Assembly: GCA_963791425.1 (NCBI GenBank) | Contig: CAWBSE010000003.1 | Location: 124,001-188,000 of the forward strand | Origin: DATBLE01 sp963791425 | Lineage (GTDB): Bacteria > Actinomycetota > Thermoleophilia > Gaiellales > Gaiellaceae | Reading direction: 5' to 3' | DNA: 64,000 bases | Shown here: piece after piece, positions 43,641-51,556 of the stretch | Layout of the letters: every line of letters begins with the position of its first letter | How positions within the stretch are numbered: the stretch's first letter is position 1 | Notes under the pieces: generated by a model | Database searches by the model: none | What the model saw: the letters and a program-made list of their open reading frames with translations, nothing else | Told to the model about the DNA's origin: nothing | Made by a program: the position numbers and the translations under genes

Positions 43641-43678
43641 TGAAGTGTTTGCTTCATAATCGTGAAACACATGCTTCA
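43641..43678. promoter_or_regulatory. paired operator between arsR-type and MFS genes
   Basis: Two 16-bp half-palindromic sites are seen: TGAAG-TGTTTG-CTTCA at 43641-43656 and TGAAA-CACATG-CTTCA at 43663-43678. Between them GTGTTT and AAACAC also pair. They span the divergent start region, and the second site covers the MFS start codon, so binding would block both transcription and initiation. Confidence 0.6.
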
Positions 43679-44924
43679 GACTTTCAGAGAGGGCTCGATC
43701 TGGCGGCACCGCGACCTGCGGCTGATGATCCCGGCCCGGGCGATCAGCTCGTTCGGCGACGACATGGCGCTGCTCGTGCTGGTGCTGCGCGTCTACTCCG
43801 ACGGACGCGGCCCATGGTCGATCACCATCCTCCTGCTCTGCGCGACGATCCCGGTGGTCGTGCTCGCCCCGCTGGCGGGCCGGCTGGTCGACTCGATGCC
43901 GTTCCGGACGCTCGCAACGGGCGCCGCGCTCTGGCAGGCCGCATGCTGCGTCGCGCTCGCCTTCGCAGGCCCCCTGTGGATGGTGTTCGCCCTCGTGATC
44001 GCGCTGCAGGTCGGCCACGTCGTCGCCAACCCCGCCTGGCAGGCGCTCCTCCCGGAGATCGCCGAAGGTGAGGAGCTCGGCCGTGCGGTCGGCGCCTCGC
44101 AGTCGCTGACGACGATCGCCGCCGTGGCGGCCCCGGCCGTCGCCGGCGTGCTCGTCGGCGTGTTCGGCTACGGAGCGCCGCTGCTCGTCGACGCGGCCAC
44201 GTTCGTCGCTCTCGTCGCGGCCGCATTGGCGATCCGCGCGACACGCTCCCTCGACCACGGGAACGGTGCCGAGGCGCCTTCGGCCACGGAGACGTACTCA
44301 CTGCGCAAGGACGCGCTGCTGTGGCCGCTGCTGCTCGGCCTCTGCGCGCTCGTGCTCGTCGGCGAGGCGTCGAACGTGGTCGAGGTCTTCCTCCTGCGCG
44401 GGACACTGGGCGCCGGGAACGTCACGTTCGGGCTCGTCGCGGCCGCACTCGCGGTCGGGGTCGTCGTCGGCTCGGTGCTGGCCGGGCGAAACGCGCCCGA
44501 CCACGTCCGGGCGCGCCGCGTGGCCTTCGCCGCCCTCGTCCTGGCGATCACCCTCTGTCTCGCAGGCCTCGCGCCGATGATCTGGATCTTCGCGGCAGCG
44601 TGGGCGGTCCTCGGCGTCAGCAACGGCTACGCCAACGTCGACGCCACCACCCTGCTGCTCGGCCGCACGCCCGACTTCTGCCGCGGCCGGGTGCTCGCCA
44701 CGGTCAACGCGATGATCCGCGGGAGCGCCCTGGTCGCGATGGTCCTCGGCGGGCTCGCCGGCACCCTGCTCGGCCCGCGGGAGACCTTCGTCCTCGCGGG
44801 CGGGTTGATGGCCGTCGTCGCCGTCGGCCTCCTCGTTCGGTTCACCAGGATGCCTTCCTCTGGCTCCTTGCAAACCGCCGCCGTTCCTTCCGGGCCTCCG
44901 CCTGAAGCCGGCCGTCCTGCTTGA
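43662..44924 (+). CDS. MFS transporter, putative efflux
   Basis: 420 residues with about 12 helices. HRDLRLMIPARAISSFGDDMALL, then LAPLAGRLVDSMPFR (motif A-like), match the MFS_3/enterobactin-exporter-like group. It is probably a drug or metabolite exporter under the adjacent ArsR-type repressor. GTG 43662 and ATG 43671 are both possible starts; neither has a ribosome site, so a leaderless message is likely. The 3' end overlaps rsgA, on the other strand, by 83 bp. Confidence 0.87.
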   Translation: MKHMLQTFREGSIWRHRDLRLMIPARAISSFGDDMALLVLVLRVYSDGRGPWSITILLLCATIPVVVLAPLAGRLVDSMPFRTLATGAALWQAACCVALAFAGPLWMVFALVIALQVGHVVANPAWQALLPEIAEGEELGRAVGASQSLTTIAAVAAPAVAGVLVGVFGYGAPLLVDAATFVALVAAALAIRATRSLDHGNGAEAPSATETYSLRKDALLWPLLLGLCALVLVGEASNVVEVFLLRGTLGAGNVTFGLVAAALAVGVVVGSVLAGRNAPDHVRARRVAFAALVLAITLCLAGLAPMIWIFAAAWAVLGVSNGYANVDATTLLLGRTPDFCRGRVLATVNAMIRGSALVAMVLGGLAGTLLGPRETFVLAGGLMAVVAVGLLVRFTRMPSSGSLQTAAVPSGPPPEAGRPA

Positions 44925-45891
44925 CCTCGAGCCAGTGCAGCTCGTTCTGGAGTTTGCGCCAGCTGTCGAACCGCTCCCGGTCGAGCGTGCCGTCGGCCAG
45001 GGCGGCGCGCACGCCGCAGTCCGGCTCCGCCTCGTGTGAGCAGTCGCTGAACCGGCAGTTCGCGGCGGCGGCGGTGACGTCGTCGAACGTCGTCGCAAGC
45101 CCGTCCTCCGACTCCCAGAGCCGAAGCTCGCGCATTCCCGGCGTGTCGAGGTAGAGCGCACCGCCGGGGAGGAGCAGGAGCTGGCGGTTGGTGGTCGTGT
45201 GGCGGCCCTTGCCGTCGGAGCGGACGTCGCCGGTGGCCATCAGCTCCTGACCGGCGATCCGGTTGACGAGCGTCGACTTGCCGACGCCCGACGAGCCGAG
45301 CGCCGCGACCGTCTGCCCCTCGACCAGGTACTTCGAGAGCGCCTCGACGCCGTCGCCGGTGATGTTGCAGACCGCGTGGACGGGAACGCCGAGCGCCACC
45401 GTCTCGGCCTCGAGCAGCGCAGCGTCGACATCCGGGCAGAGGTCGGTCTTCGTCAGGACGACGACCGGCACCGCGCCGCTCTCCCAGCCGAGGGTCAGGT
45501 ACCGCTCGAGGCGGCGGACGTTGAAGTCGCCGTCGAGGCCCGCCGTCAGGAAGACGACGTCGACGTTCGCGGCGACGACCTGCTCGATCGTCTGGCCGTT
45601 GGCGGTCGCCGCCATCCGCGAGAACTTCGTCTTGCGCGGAAGCACGGCCTGGACGAGCGCAGGGTCGGTCGGCGTGACCGCGACCCAGTCGCCGACCGCG
45701 GGCAACTCGCCGCGCTCGGCCGCCTCATGGCGGAGCCGGCCGGAGAGCTCGGCCGGACGGTCTCCCTGCGCGGTGTAGAGGACGTACGCACCCCGGTGCT
45801 CGACGGCCACCCGCGCGGGCTCGAGGCCGTCGGCGGCATACGGGGCGAACTGTTCTTCGATGGCTGGAGTCCAGCCGAGCTTTTCTAGCAA
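44842..45891 (-). CDS. rsgA: ribosome small-subunit-dependent GTPase A
   Basis: 349 residues. An OB-fold N-terminus is followed by a circularly permuted GTPase: VVVLTKTDLCPD (G4) before ALGSSGVGKSTLVNRI (G1) and YLDTPGMRELRLW (G3). The C-terminal zinc motif has CRFSDCSHEAEPDCGV. RsgA checks late 30S assembly. The start is TTG 45891 with AAGGAG 7 nt upstream. Upstream on the same strand are a hairpin (45920-45936) and a 17-codon ORF with its own strong ribosome site. Confidence 0.93.
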   Translation of the reverse strand: MLEKLGWTPAIEEQFAPYAADGLEPARVAVEHRGAYVLYTAQGDRPAELSGRLRHEAAERGELPAVGDWVAVTPTDPALVQAVLPRKTKFSRMAATANGQTIEQVVAANVDVVFLTAGLDGDFNVRRLERYLTLGWESGAVPVVVLTKTDLCPDVDAALLEAETVALGVPVHAVCNITGDGVEALSKYLVEGQTVAALGSSGVGKSTLVNRIAGQELMATGDVRSDGKGRHTTTNRQLLLLPGGALYLDTPGMRELRLWESEDGLATTFDDVTAAAANCRFSDCSHEAEPDCGVRAALADGTLDRERFDSWRKLQNELHWLEVKQDGRLQAEARKERRRFARSQRKASW

Positions 45892-45919
45892 CGCGAGTCT
45901 CCTTGAGTGCGCGTGAGGA

Positions 45920-45936
45920 GGCAGCCGAAGGCTGCC
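45920..45936. promoter_or_regulatory. hairpin between leader ORF and rsgA
   Basis: GGCAGCC and GGCTGCC form a 7-bp stem with a 3-nt loop, 29 bp before the rsgA start codon and 33 bp after the leader ORF stop. It could act as an attenuator or partial terminator in the rsgA leader. Confidence 0.45.
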
Positions 45937-45969
45937 GGGACACGGCCGGGCAGGGCTCGCGCTACTGCG

Positions 45970-46023
45970 TTACGCGGCGAGTGCCCTGCGCCGGAGGCGA
46001 TCAGCAATCGTGTCCTTCAACAT
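45970..46023 (-). CDS. 17-residue leader ORF upstream of rsgA
   Basis: ATG 46023 follows AGGAGGTG at 7 nt, one of the best ribosome sites in the window. The peptide is MLKDTIADRLRRRALAA, with an Arg-rich end, and stops TAA at 45970. Its placement before a hairpin and rsgA suggests translation-dependent control of this ribosome-assembly factor, which is inference. Confidence 0.45.
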   Translation of the reverse strand: MLKDTIADRLRRRALAA

Positions 46024-46076
46024 GGGTGCCACCTCCTGGAGTCGCAGGGCGTTCTTGACGTGCGGACTGTAGCGAA

Positions 46077-46155
46077 TCAGTCGGCGAGACGCGGGAAAGA
46101 GATCCGGAACGTCGTGCCCTCACCGGGCGTGGAGTCCGTCCAGACGAAGCCGCTG
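46077..46155 (-). pseudogene. C-terminal scrap of a histidine kinase gene
   Basis: The frame reads SGFVWTDSTPGEGTTFRISFPRLAD and a stop. That is the usual last strand and G2-box end (STPGEGTTF) of a histidine kinase ATPase domain. Nothing upstream belongs to a kinase; the SGNH hydrolase gene begins within 20 bp. It is a relic of a deleted gene. Confidence 0.5.
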
Positions 46156-46174
46156 GTGTCCCCCGTTGGGGCGA

Positions 46175-46840
46175 CTAGAGGCGGAACGCCTGCTCGCCGA
46201 GCAGGCGGTAGCCCTCCACGGACGGGTGGTCTCCGTCCGACGTCCATTCCTCGCGCATCCGCCCGGGGCGGTCCGGGTCCTCGAGCGTCGCGTAGAACGG
46301 CAGCAGCGGCACGTGCTCGTCGCGCGCGACGGCGTGGATCAGCTCGTTCAGGCGACGGATCTTCGGGTCGGCCTCGGGGTAGCCGTTGTTCCACGGGAGG
46401 ACGTCGACGAGCGCGACCTCGAGCCCGAGCGCCTTGCCGCGCTGCACCATCCTGCGGAGGTTCTCCGCGGCGGGCTCGACCGGCCGGCCCTGGGCGATGT
46501 CGTTGATCCCACCCTGGACGACGAGCACCCCGGCGCCCTTCGCGCAGTCGTCCAGCCGGAGCGCGATCTCGTCGGTGCGCTGTCCATAGACCCCGCAGTT
46601 GCGAAAGCGCAGGTTTGGGTGCTGCTTCTGCGCCCAGTACTGCCACTGGCTCTTCTCGTCGGCGCCGAAGCCGAGGGTCTCGCGTTGCTGCGGATCGGGG
46701 TCGAAGCCGGGCGATCCGGCGGTGATCGAGTCGCCGAGGGTCGCGACCAGCGTCGTCGTGCCGCTCTCCGTGGAGGACGAGCCGCCGCAGCCGGCCGCGA
46801 CCGTCACGAGGAGAAGAAGAACTGCCGCCAGGCCGACCAC
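46175..46840 (-). CDS. SGNH/GDSL hydrolase, predicted lipoprotein
   Basis: 221 residues from GTG 46840. The signal ends in a lipobox (VAAGC). The hydrolase has block I LGDSITAGSPG (Ser), block III GGINDIAQG (Asn) and the C-terminal DGDHPSVEGYRLL (Asp, His). It is a surface-anchored esterase or deacetylase. The start lies 37 bp inside the 3' end of the DppA gene, so it is the third gene of the asparaginase operon. Substrate unknown. Confidence 0.82.
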   Translation of the reverse strand: MVGLAAVLLLLVTVAAGCGGSSSTESGTTTLVATLGDSITAGSPGFDPDPQQRETLGFGADEKSQWQYWAQKQHPNLRFRNCGVYGQRTDEIALRLDDCAKGAGVLVVQGGINDIAQGRPVEPAAENLRRMVQRGKALGLEVALVDVLPWNNGYPEADPKIRRLNELIHAVARDEHVPLLPFYATLEDPDRPGRMREEWTSDGDHPSVEGYRLLGEQAFRL

Positions 46841-47619
46841 CAGTCGTCCGCGCGCGAGACGATCTCCCGCGGGCCGGTGATCTCGACGCGGTCGTTGGTG
46901 CGCTGACGGTCGGCGCCGTCGGTGTGGTGGAAGACGACTCGGATCTCGCATGGACGGCCAGGATCGTACGCCGGGACGGCGGACAGGTCGCCGAGTGCCT
47001 TGCGCGCGCCCTCCTCGATCAGCTCCCGCGCGCGCTTCGGTGCGAGGTTGCGCGCGCCGAACCGGCCGGTGCCGTCCTTCACCGCGATGGTGGTCAGGCC
47101 GTCGCCGAGCAGCGCCAGTGCCTCGTCGCACGTCGCGGTGTCGCCGGTGACGAGCACGACCGGGCAGCCCCACTGCCCGCAGAGCGCCGCGTTGATCCCG
47201 GTCTCGCCCACCTCGACGCCGTTGAAGAAGAGGCTGCGCCACTCGGTGCCCATCACCGTGTGGTTGAGGACGCCGAGCGCCGTGCCGGCCATCGCGTGCA
47301 TGCCGACGAAGAGCGCCGCGTCGCAACCGGACTCCAGGAACGCGGTGTAGCCGGTCCAGCGCTCCTGGACGACGAACTCGCAGGCCGGATCGAGATCCTC
47401 CGCGATCAGCGAGTTGAACTTGTAGCCGCCGCCGGCGCCGTGACAGTCCATCACCACGATCTCGGTCGCCCCGGCCGCCTTTGCGCCACGCACGGCCGCG
47501 TTGATCTCCTCGGTGTAGAGCTTGCGCCCCTCCTGATAGAGCGGGCTGTCGCCGCTCGTCTGCTCCCACTTCACGACACCGGCGCAGCCCTCGATGTCGC
47601 TGATGATGTGCACCTTCAT
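46804..47619 (-). CDS. dppA: D-aminopeptidase, DppA/M55 family
   Basis: 271 residues. VHIISDIEGCAGVV, with the metal-binding Asp and Glu, then VVMDCHGAGGG, FVGMHAMAG and GETGINAALCG are DppA signatures. The enzyme is a zinc peptidase that removes N-terminal D-amino acids from short peptides, often from peptidoglycan turnover. ATG 47619 overlaps the asparaginase stop (ATGA), so the two are translated together. Confidence 0.9.
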   Translation of the reverse strand: MKVHIISDIEGCAGVVKWEQTSGDSPLYQEGRKLYTEEINAAVRGAKAAGATEIVVMDCHGAGGGYKFNSLIAEDLDPACEFVVQERWTGYTAFLESGCDAALFVGMHAMAGTALGVLNHTVMGTEWRSLFFNGVEVGETGINAALCGQWGCPVVLVTGDTATCDEALALLGDGLTTIAVKDGTGRFGARNLAPKRARELIEEGARKALGDLSAVPAYDPGRPCEIRVVFHHTDGADRQRTNDRVEITGPREIVSRADDWWSAWRQFFFSS

Positions 47620-48491
47620 TCCGCCACCACCTCTCCGACGATCTCTCCGCGGCTGCTCTCGATCGGAACCGCGCCGAACTCTCGTGGCAGCCCGAGGAAC
47701 GAGGCGAGGGCGGGCCGCAGCGCACGCATGTTGCCGTCCTCGACCTTGAGCGCGATCCCGGCGCCCTCGGGGGTGCCCACACAGATCAGCCCTTCCGCCC
47801 CGCCCTTCGCGATCCAGCCCGGGCGCAGACGCATCAGGTCCGTGTCGATCGCGCCGCGCTCGTACCCGATCAGCTCCGGGTGCGCCGTCATCGCCGAGAC
47901 GATCCGGGGGCCGCCGTCGAGCTGGGCGAACCGCGAGAACGTGTGCGCCATCCGCTCGAGCGTCAGCCCGAAGGTGAGCACGCCGCAGCCGTCGACCGCG
48001 ACGGCCACGTCCTCCTCCGGCACCTCGGCGGCGGAGGCGACCTCGGTGAGGAGCGTCGTCTGCATCGGATGATCGGCGAGCCGGTAGCCCTCGGTCGGCC
48101 AGTCGCACGCGCGGCAGACGGCGAGGAACCCGGCGTGCTTGCCGGAGCAGTTGTGCGAGAGCAGGCTCGGGCCTCGGCCGTCCTGCGGGCCGAGCTCGAG
48201 GTCGGCCTCGTTCGCGGGCGCGTGATCGAGCAGCGCGCGGGCAGCCTCGAGCTGGGGCGGCTCGGCGCGGTGCGACGCGCACGCGATCGCGAGCTCGACG
48301 TCCGAGATGTCGGCTCGCTCGCGCGACAGCGGCAGCGCCTGGAGCGGTTTCGAGGACGACCGGTAGAACGTGACCAGCTCGGGATCGCCTGCCGACTCGG
48401 TGATCTTCCCGTCCTCGACCACGACGGCGTGGATTCGGTGCACGGCCTCGACGAGCGGGCCGCGGCGCACCGTTACGCTGAGTGGTTCCAT
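47616..48491 (-). CDS. asparaginase (thermolabile, asparaginase II family)
   Basis: 291 residues from ATG 48491. FYRSSSKPLQALPL, then SHNCSGKHAGFLAVC and AVDGCGVLTFGLTL are characteristic of the R. etli-type asparaginase family (PF06089). It hydrolyses L-asparagine to aspartate and ammonia. It heads the operon with dppA and the SGNH lipoprotein, and it starts only 14 bp from the divergent fpg-type gene. An upstream Met would overlap that gene. Confidence 0.88.
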   Translation of the reverse strand: MEPLSVTVRRGPLVEAVHRIHAVVVEDGKITESAGDPELVTFYRSSSKPLQALPLSRERADISDVELAIACASHRAEPPQLEAARALLDHAPANEADLELGPQDGRGPSLLSHNCSGKHAGFLAVCRACDWPTEGYRLADHPMQTTLLTEVASAAEVPEEDVAVAVDGCGVLTFGLTLERMAHTFSRFAQLDGGPRIVSAMTAHPELIGYERGAIDTDLMRLRPGWIAKGGAEGLICVGTPEGAGIALKVEDGNMRALRPALASFLGLPREFGAVPIESSRGEIVGEVVAE

Positions 48492-48505
48492 GGGCGGGAA
48501 TCTAG

Positions 48506-49333
48506 ATGCCTGAGCTCCCGGAGGTGGAGGCATGGCGCCGCGCGCTCGACGGCCCCGTCAGCGCGTTCGCGATCGAACGCGCCGGACCGGCGCACATCGC
48601 GACGCTGAAGACCTTCGAGCCGCCGCTCTCGACGCTCGAGGGAAGGCGGCTGGCGGGGGCCGAGCGCCGCGCGAAGCGGCTGCTCTTCCCGACCGACGAC
48701 GGCGAGCTCGTCCTGCTCGTCCACCTGATGACCGCGGGGCGGCTGCGCTACCTGCGTCCCGGCGAGAAAGGCCCGAAGACGCCGGCGTTCCGGCTGCGGT
48801 TCACCGACGGCGCCGAGCTGGTGCTGACCGAGGCCGGCTCGAAGAAGCGCGCGGGCGTGTGGCTGCTCACGCCGGAAGCGGCCGAGGAGGAAATGGCCCA
48901 CCTCGGGCCCGAGGCCCTCGGCCTCGGCGCCGGACGGCTCGGCGAGATCCTGCGCTCCGACTCGCGGCGGTTGCACTCGGGGCTGCGCGACCAGCGGCTG
49001 ATCGCGGGGATCGGCCGCGCGTGGGCGAACGAGATCCTCCACCACGCGAAACTCTCGCCGTTCGCGCTGAGCACCGAGCTCGACGAGGAACGTGTTGCGC
49101 GGCTGTCGGCGTCGATCGACGAGGAGCTGTCCCGCGGCCTCGCACTGCGCGAGGAGGGCAAGAAGGACGCCGTCGTGTACCGCGTGCACAACCGTCTCGG
49201 CGAGCCGTGCTACGTCTGCGAGACGCCGATCGCGCGCGTCGACTTCGAGGAGCACACGATCTACTACTGCTCGAAATGCCAGACCGGCGGGAAGGTGCTC
49301 AAGGACCGCCGGATGTCGAGGCTCCTGCGGTGA
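48506..49333 (+). CDS. Fpg/Nei-family DNA glycosylase
   Basis: 275 residues. The N-terminus PELPEVEAWRRAL carries the catalytic Pro2 and Glu3. The H2TH region is around RLIAGIGRAWANEILHHAKLSP. A C-terminal zinc finger has CYVCETPIARVDF and YYCSKCQTGGKVL (Cys4). It removes oxidised bases and nicks the strand. It is closer to Nei-like/Fpg-like actinobacterial members than to E. coli MutM, so no symbol is given. The next gene overlaps as GTGA. Confidence 0.9.
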   Translation: MPELPEVEAWRRALDGPVSAFAIERAGPAHIATLKTFEPPLSTLEGRRLAGAERRAKRLLFPTDDGELVLLVHLMTAGRLRYLRPGEKGPKTPAFRLRFTDGAELVLTEAGSKKRAGVWLLTPEAAEEEMAHLGPEALGLGAGRLGEILRSDSRRLHSGLRDQRLIAGIGRAWANEILHHAKLSPFALSTELDEERVARLSASIDEELSRGLALREEGKKDAVVYRVHNRLGEPCYVCETPIARVDFEEHTIYYCSKCQTGGKVLKDRRMSRLLR

Positions 49334-49680
49334 TCGAGGTCGTCGCCGAATGGGCGGATGAGGGCGAGACCAGCCGCGACCGGCCGATCGCGCCGCTCCA
49401 CCTGCACCGGAGCGAGGACGAGGCCTGGTACGTCCTCGAGGGACGGCTCGGCTTCCAGGTCGGCGGCGACGAGGTCGAGGCGGATGCCGGGCAGTCGGTG
49501 ATCGTCCCGGCAGGGAGCGCCCATGCCTACTGGAACGCGACGCCGGGCCGGACACGCTACGTGATCGTGATGGGCCCGAAGACGGCCGCGCTCGTCGAGG
49601 CGATCCATGCGATGGACCCGTTCGACCCGTCGCGGCTCCCCGCGCTCTTCGGGGAGCACGACTCCGAGCTACTGGTCTAG
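49330..49680 (+). CDS. small cupin-domain protein
   Basis: 116 residues from GTG 49330, overlapping the glycosylase stop. PLHLHRSEDEAWYVLEGRLGF is cupin motif 1 with two His and one Glu, and VIVPAGSAHAYWN is motif 2 with the last His. It is a metal-binding beta-barrel, perhaps a dioxygenase or sugar isomerase. Coupled to the glycosylase gene, but no functional link is evident. It converges with the kinase-like gene. Confidence 0.82.
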   Translation: MIEVVAEWADEGETSRDRPIAPLHLHRSEDEAWYVLEGRLGFQVGGDEVEADAGQSVIVPAGSAHAYWNATPGRTRYVIVMGPKTAALVEAIHAMDPFDPSRLPALFGEHDSELLV

Positions 49681-50255
49681 AAGCGGATCGTCAGCGTCTC
49701 GCCGTCGAGCGAGACCGTCCCGCCCAGCCGGCGGATGTGGATCACCGCGACGGCGGCTCCGAGGTCGCGGAGATCCTCGCCGAGGACGACCGGGGCCGAC
49801 GCCGGCGTGATCGGTGACACACGCAGCTCTGGCCCGTCGACGACGACCGAGACCTCGTCGAGCCCGCCGTGGCGGAGCGCGCACTGGACGAGCGACGACA
49901 CCGACCGGCGCGTCGCCTCGGGGTCGAGCTCGACGATCGACCCGGTGCCCGACACCGCCACGCGCTCCTCGCCGAGGGACGCGGCCGCAGCCGCGGCGAG
50001 CTCGGCGGTGTCGACCGGCAGGAGCTTCGGGTCGTACCGACCACCCTCGATCCGCGCCGCGAGCGACAGCTCGTCGAGCAGCTCGGCGAGCTGCGCCGAG
50101 GCCATCTCGATCATCTCCGAGTAGCCGGCCAGCTTGGGGTCGAGCCCGTCCGCCCTGGTGATCGTCCGCGCGAAGCCGTAGACCGTCGCCAGCGGCGTGC
50201 GCAGGTCGTGGCAGGCCAGGCTGACCAGCTTCGAGAATGTCGTTTCGTCTGTCAC
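49677..50255 (-). CDS. HisKA-containing, kinase-like protein with degenerate ATPase domain
   Basis: 192 residues from GTG 50255. The dimerization/phospho-acceptor helix has LVSLACHDLRTPLATVYGF with an intact H-box His. The following domain has the right length for an ATPase domain, but the N-box Asn is replaced (SLVQCALRHGG) and no G-boxes are visible. It may act as a scaffold or phosphotransfer protein. No sensor domain, membrane segment or response regulator is adjacent. Divergent from folE2. Confidence 0.7.
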   Translation of the reverse strand: MTDETTFSKLVSLACHDLRTPLATVYGFARTITRADGLDPKLAGYSEMIEMASAQLAELLDELSLAARIEGGRYDPKLLPVDTAELAAAAAASLGEERVAVSGTGSIVELDPEATRRSVSSLVQCALRHGGLDEVSVVVDGPELRVSPITPASAPVVLGEDLRDLGAAVAVIHIRRLGGTVSLDGETLTIRF

Positions 50256-50285
50256 ATGCACCCCTGGTACGTTTGGGGAGGATAG

Positions 50286-51257
50286 ATGGAGCGGACAGAC
50301 CTTCTCGCTGCGGACATGCAGGCCTCGGAGCCCGAGGTCCGGATCGGGCTGTCCCGGGCCGGGGTACGCGGCGTCAACAAGGCGATCCGGCTCCGTCGCG
50401 GGACACACGAGAAGCTCGTCTTCGCGGAGATCTCGTGCTCGGTCGACCTCGACCCCGAGCAGCGTGGCGTGCACATGTCGCGGTTCCCCGAGCTGTTCGA
50501 GCAGGCCGTCGACCAGCTCGTGATCGGAGAGGCCCTGCTCGTCGAGGAGCTCGCCGAGCACATCGCCGAGGCGGTCGTCGGGCGCCAGGAGGCGCTCCGC
50601 GCCGAGGTCGAGGTGACCGCGCGCTACCCGCTCCAGCGCGAGACGCCGGTGACGAAGATGAAGACGCAGGAGATGGTCTCGCTGATCGGCATCGCCGCCG
50701 CATCGCGGACCGGGACACGGCGGCTGATCGGCGTCGAGGCGACGGGGATCAACGCGTGCCCGTGCGCGCAGGGACTCGTCCGCGGAAGCGCGTCCGAGCG
50801 ACTGCTCGAGGCCGGCTTCGCCGGCGACGACGTCGAGAAGATCCTCGACCTCGTCCCGCTCGCCACGCACAACCAGCGGGGGCGCGGAACGCTCTACGTC
50901 GGCACCGACCAGGCGATCAACGCCGAGGATCTGGTCGACATCGTCGAGCGGTCGATGAGCTCGCCGATCTACGAGCTGCTCAAGCGCCCCGACGAGCTCT
51001 TCGTCGTCGAGCACGCGCATCTCCAGCCGCGGTTCGTCGAGGACTCGGTCCGGGTCGCGCTGAAGGATGCCCTCGAGACGTACGTCGACCTCGCCGACGA
51101 CGACTTCCTCTGGTCGCGCCAGGTGAACCTGGAGACGATCCACACCCACGACGTGCTCGCCGAGCGGTACGGAACGGTCGGGGAGCTGCGTGGCGAGCTC
51201 ACGCACGGCGAGCGGCCCGCCAGGCACACCGAACTGCGCGAGTGGCTGACCCGGTGA
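50286..51257 (+). CDS. folE2: GTP cyclohydrolase FolE2 (MptA-type)
   Basis: 323 residues. VNKAIRLRRGTHEKLVFAEIS, EVTARYPLQRETPVTKMKTQEM and the catalytic GINACPCAQGLVRG with its Cys are COG1469 signatures. It opens GTP to 7,8-dihydroneopterin triphosphate for folate and queuosine-type pathways and is less zinc-dependent than FolE. It is translationally coupled (GTGA) to clpS downstream. The kinase-like gene lies divergently 30 bp upstream. Confidence 0.93.
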   Translation: MERTDLLAADMQASEPEVRIGLSRAGVRGVNKAIRLRRGTHEKLVFAEISCSVDLDPEQRGVHMSRFPELFEQAVDQLVIGEALLVEELAEHIAEAVVGRQEALRAEVEVTARYPLQRETPVTKMKTQEMVSLIGIAAASRTGTRRLIGVEATGINACPCAQGLVRGSASERLLEAGFAGDDVEKILDLVPLATHNQRGRGTLYVGTDQAINAEDLVDIVERSMSSPIYELLKRPDELFVVEHAHLQPRFVEDSVRVALKDALETYVDLADDDFLWSRQVNLETIHTHDVLAERYGTVGELRGELTHGERPARHTELREWLTR

Positions 51258-51538
51258 CCAGCACCCGGGAGCAACTCGACCGCGACACCGGCACCGGCCT
51301 CGGCGCCCCGTGGCACGTGATCGTCCAGAACGACAACCACAACACCTTCGAGGGTGTCGCCTCCGCCCTCGCGGCGGTCCTGCCCGACGTCTCGTTCGAG
51401 CTGGGTCTCGCCTACGCGACCCGCGTCCACACCATGGGCGACGCCGTCGTCTGGTCGGGTCACCTCGAGGTCGCCGAGCACTACTGGAGCGGGCTCAAGC
51501 GACGCGGGCTGACGATGGCGCCGCTCGAGCGCTGCTAG
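51254..51538 (+). CDS. clpS: ClpS-like protease adaptor
   Basis: 94 residues from GTG 51254. WHVIVQNDNHNTFEGVASAL and TRVHTMGDAVVWSGHLEVAEHY fit the ClpS fold, which binds N-degron peptides and docks on the ClpA/ClpC N-domain. The usual ND-x-TP motif is altered (DNHNTFE). The start overlaps the folE2 stop. No clp ATPase gene is nearby. It converges with plsY, with 18 bp between. Confidence 0.8.
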   Translation: MTSTREQLDRDTGTGLGAPWHVIVQNDNHNTFEGVASALAAVLPDVSFELGLAYATRVHTMGDAVVWSGHLEVAEHYWSGLKRRGLTMAPLERC

Positions 51539-51556
51539 CCCAGGAAACGCGCCGAT

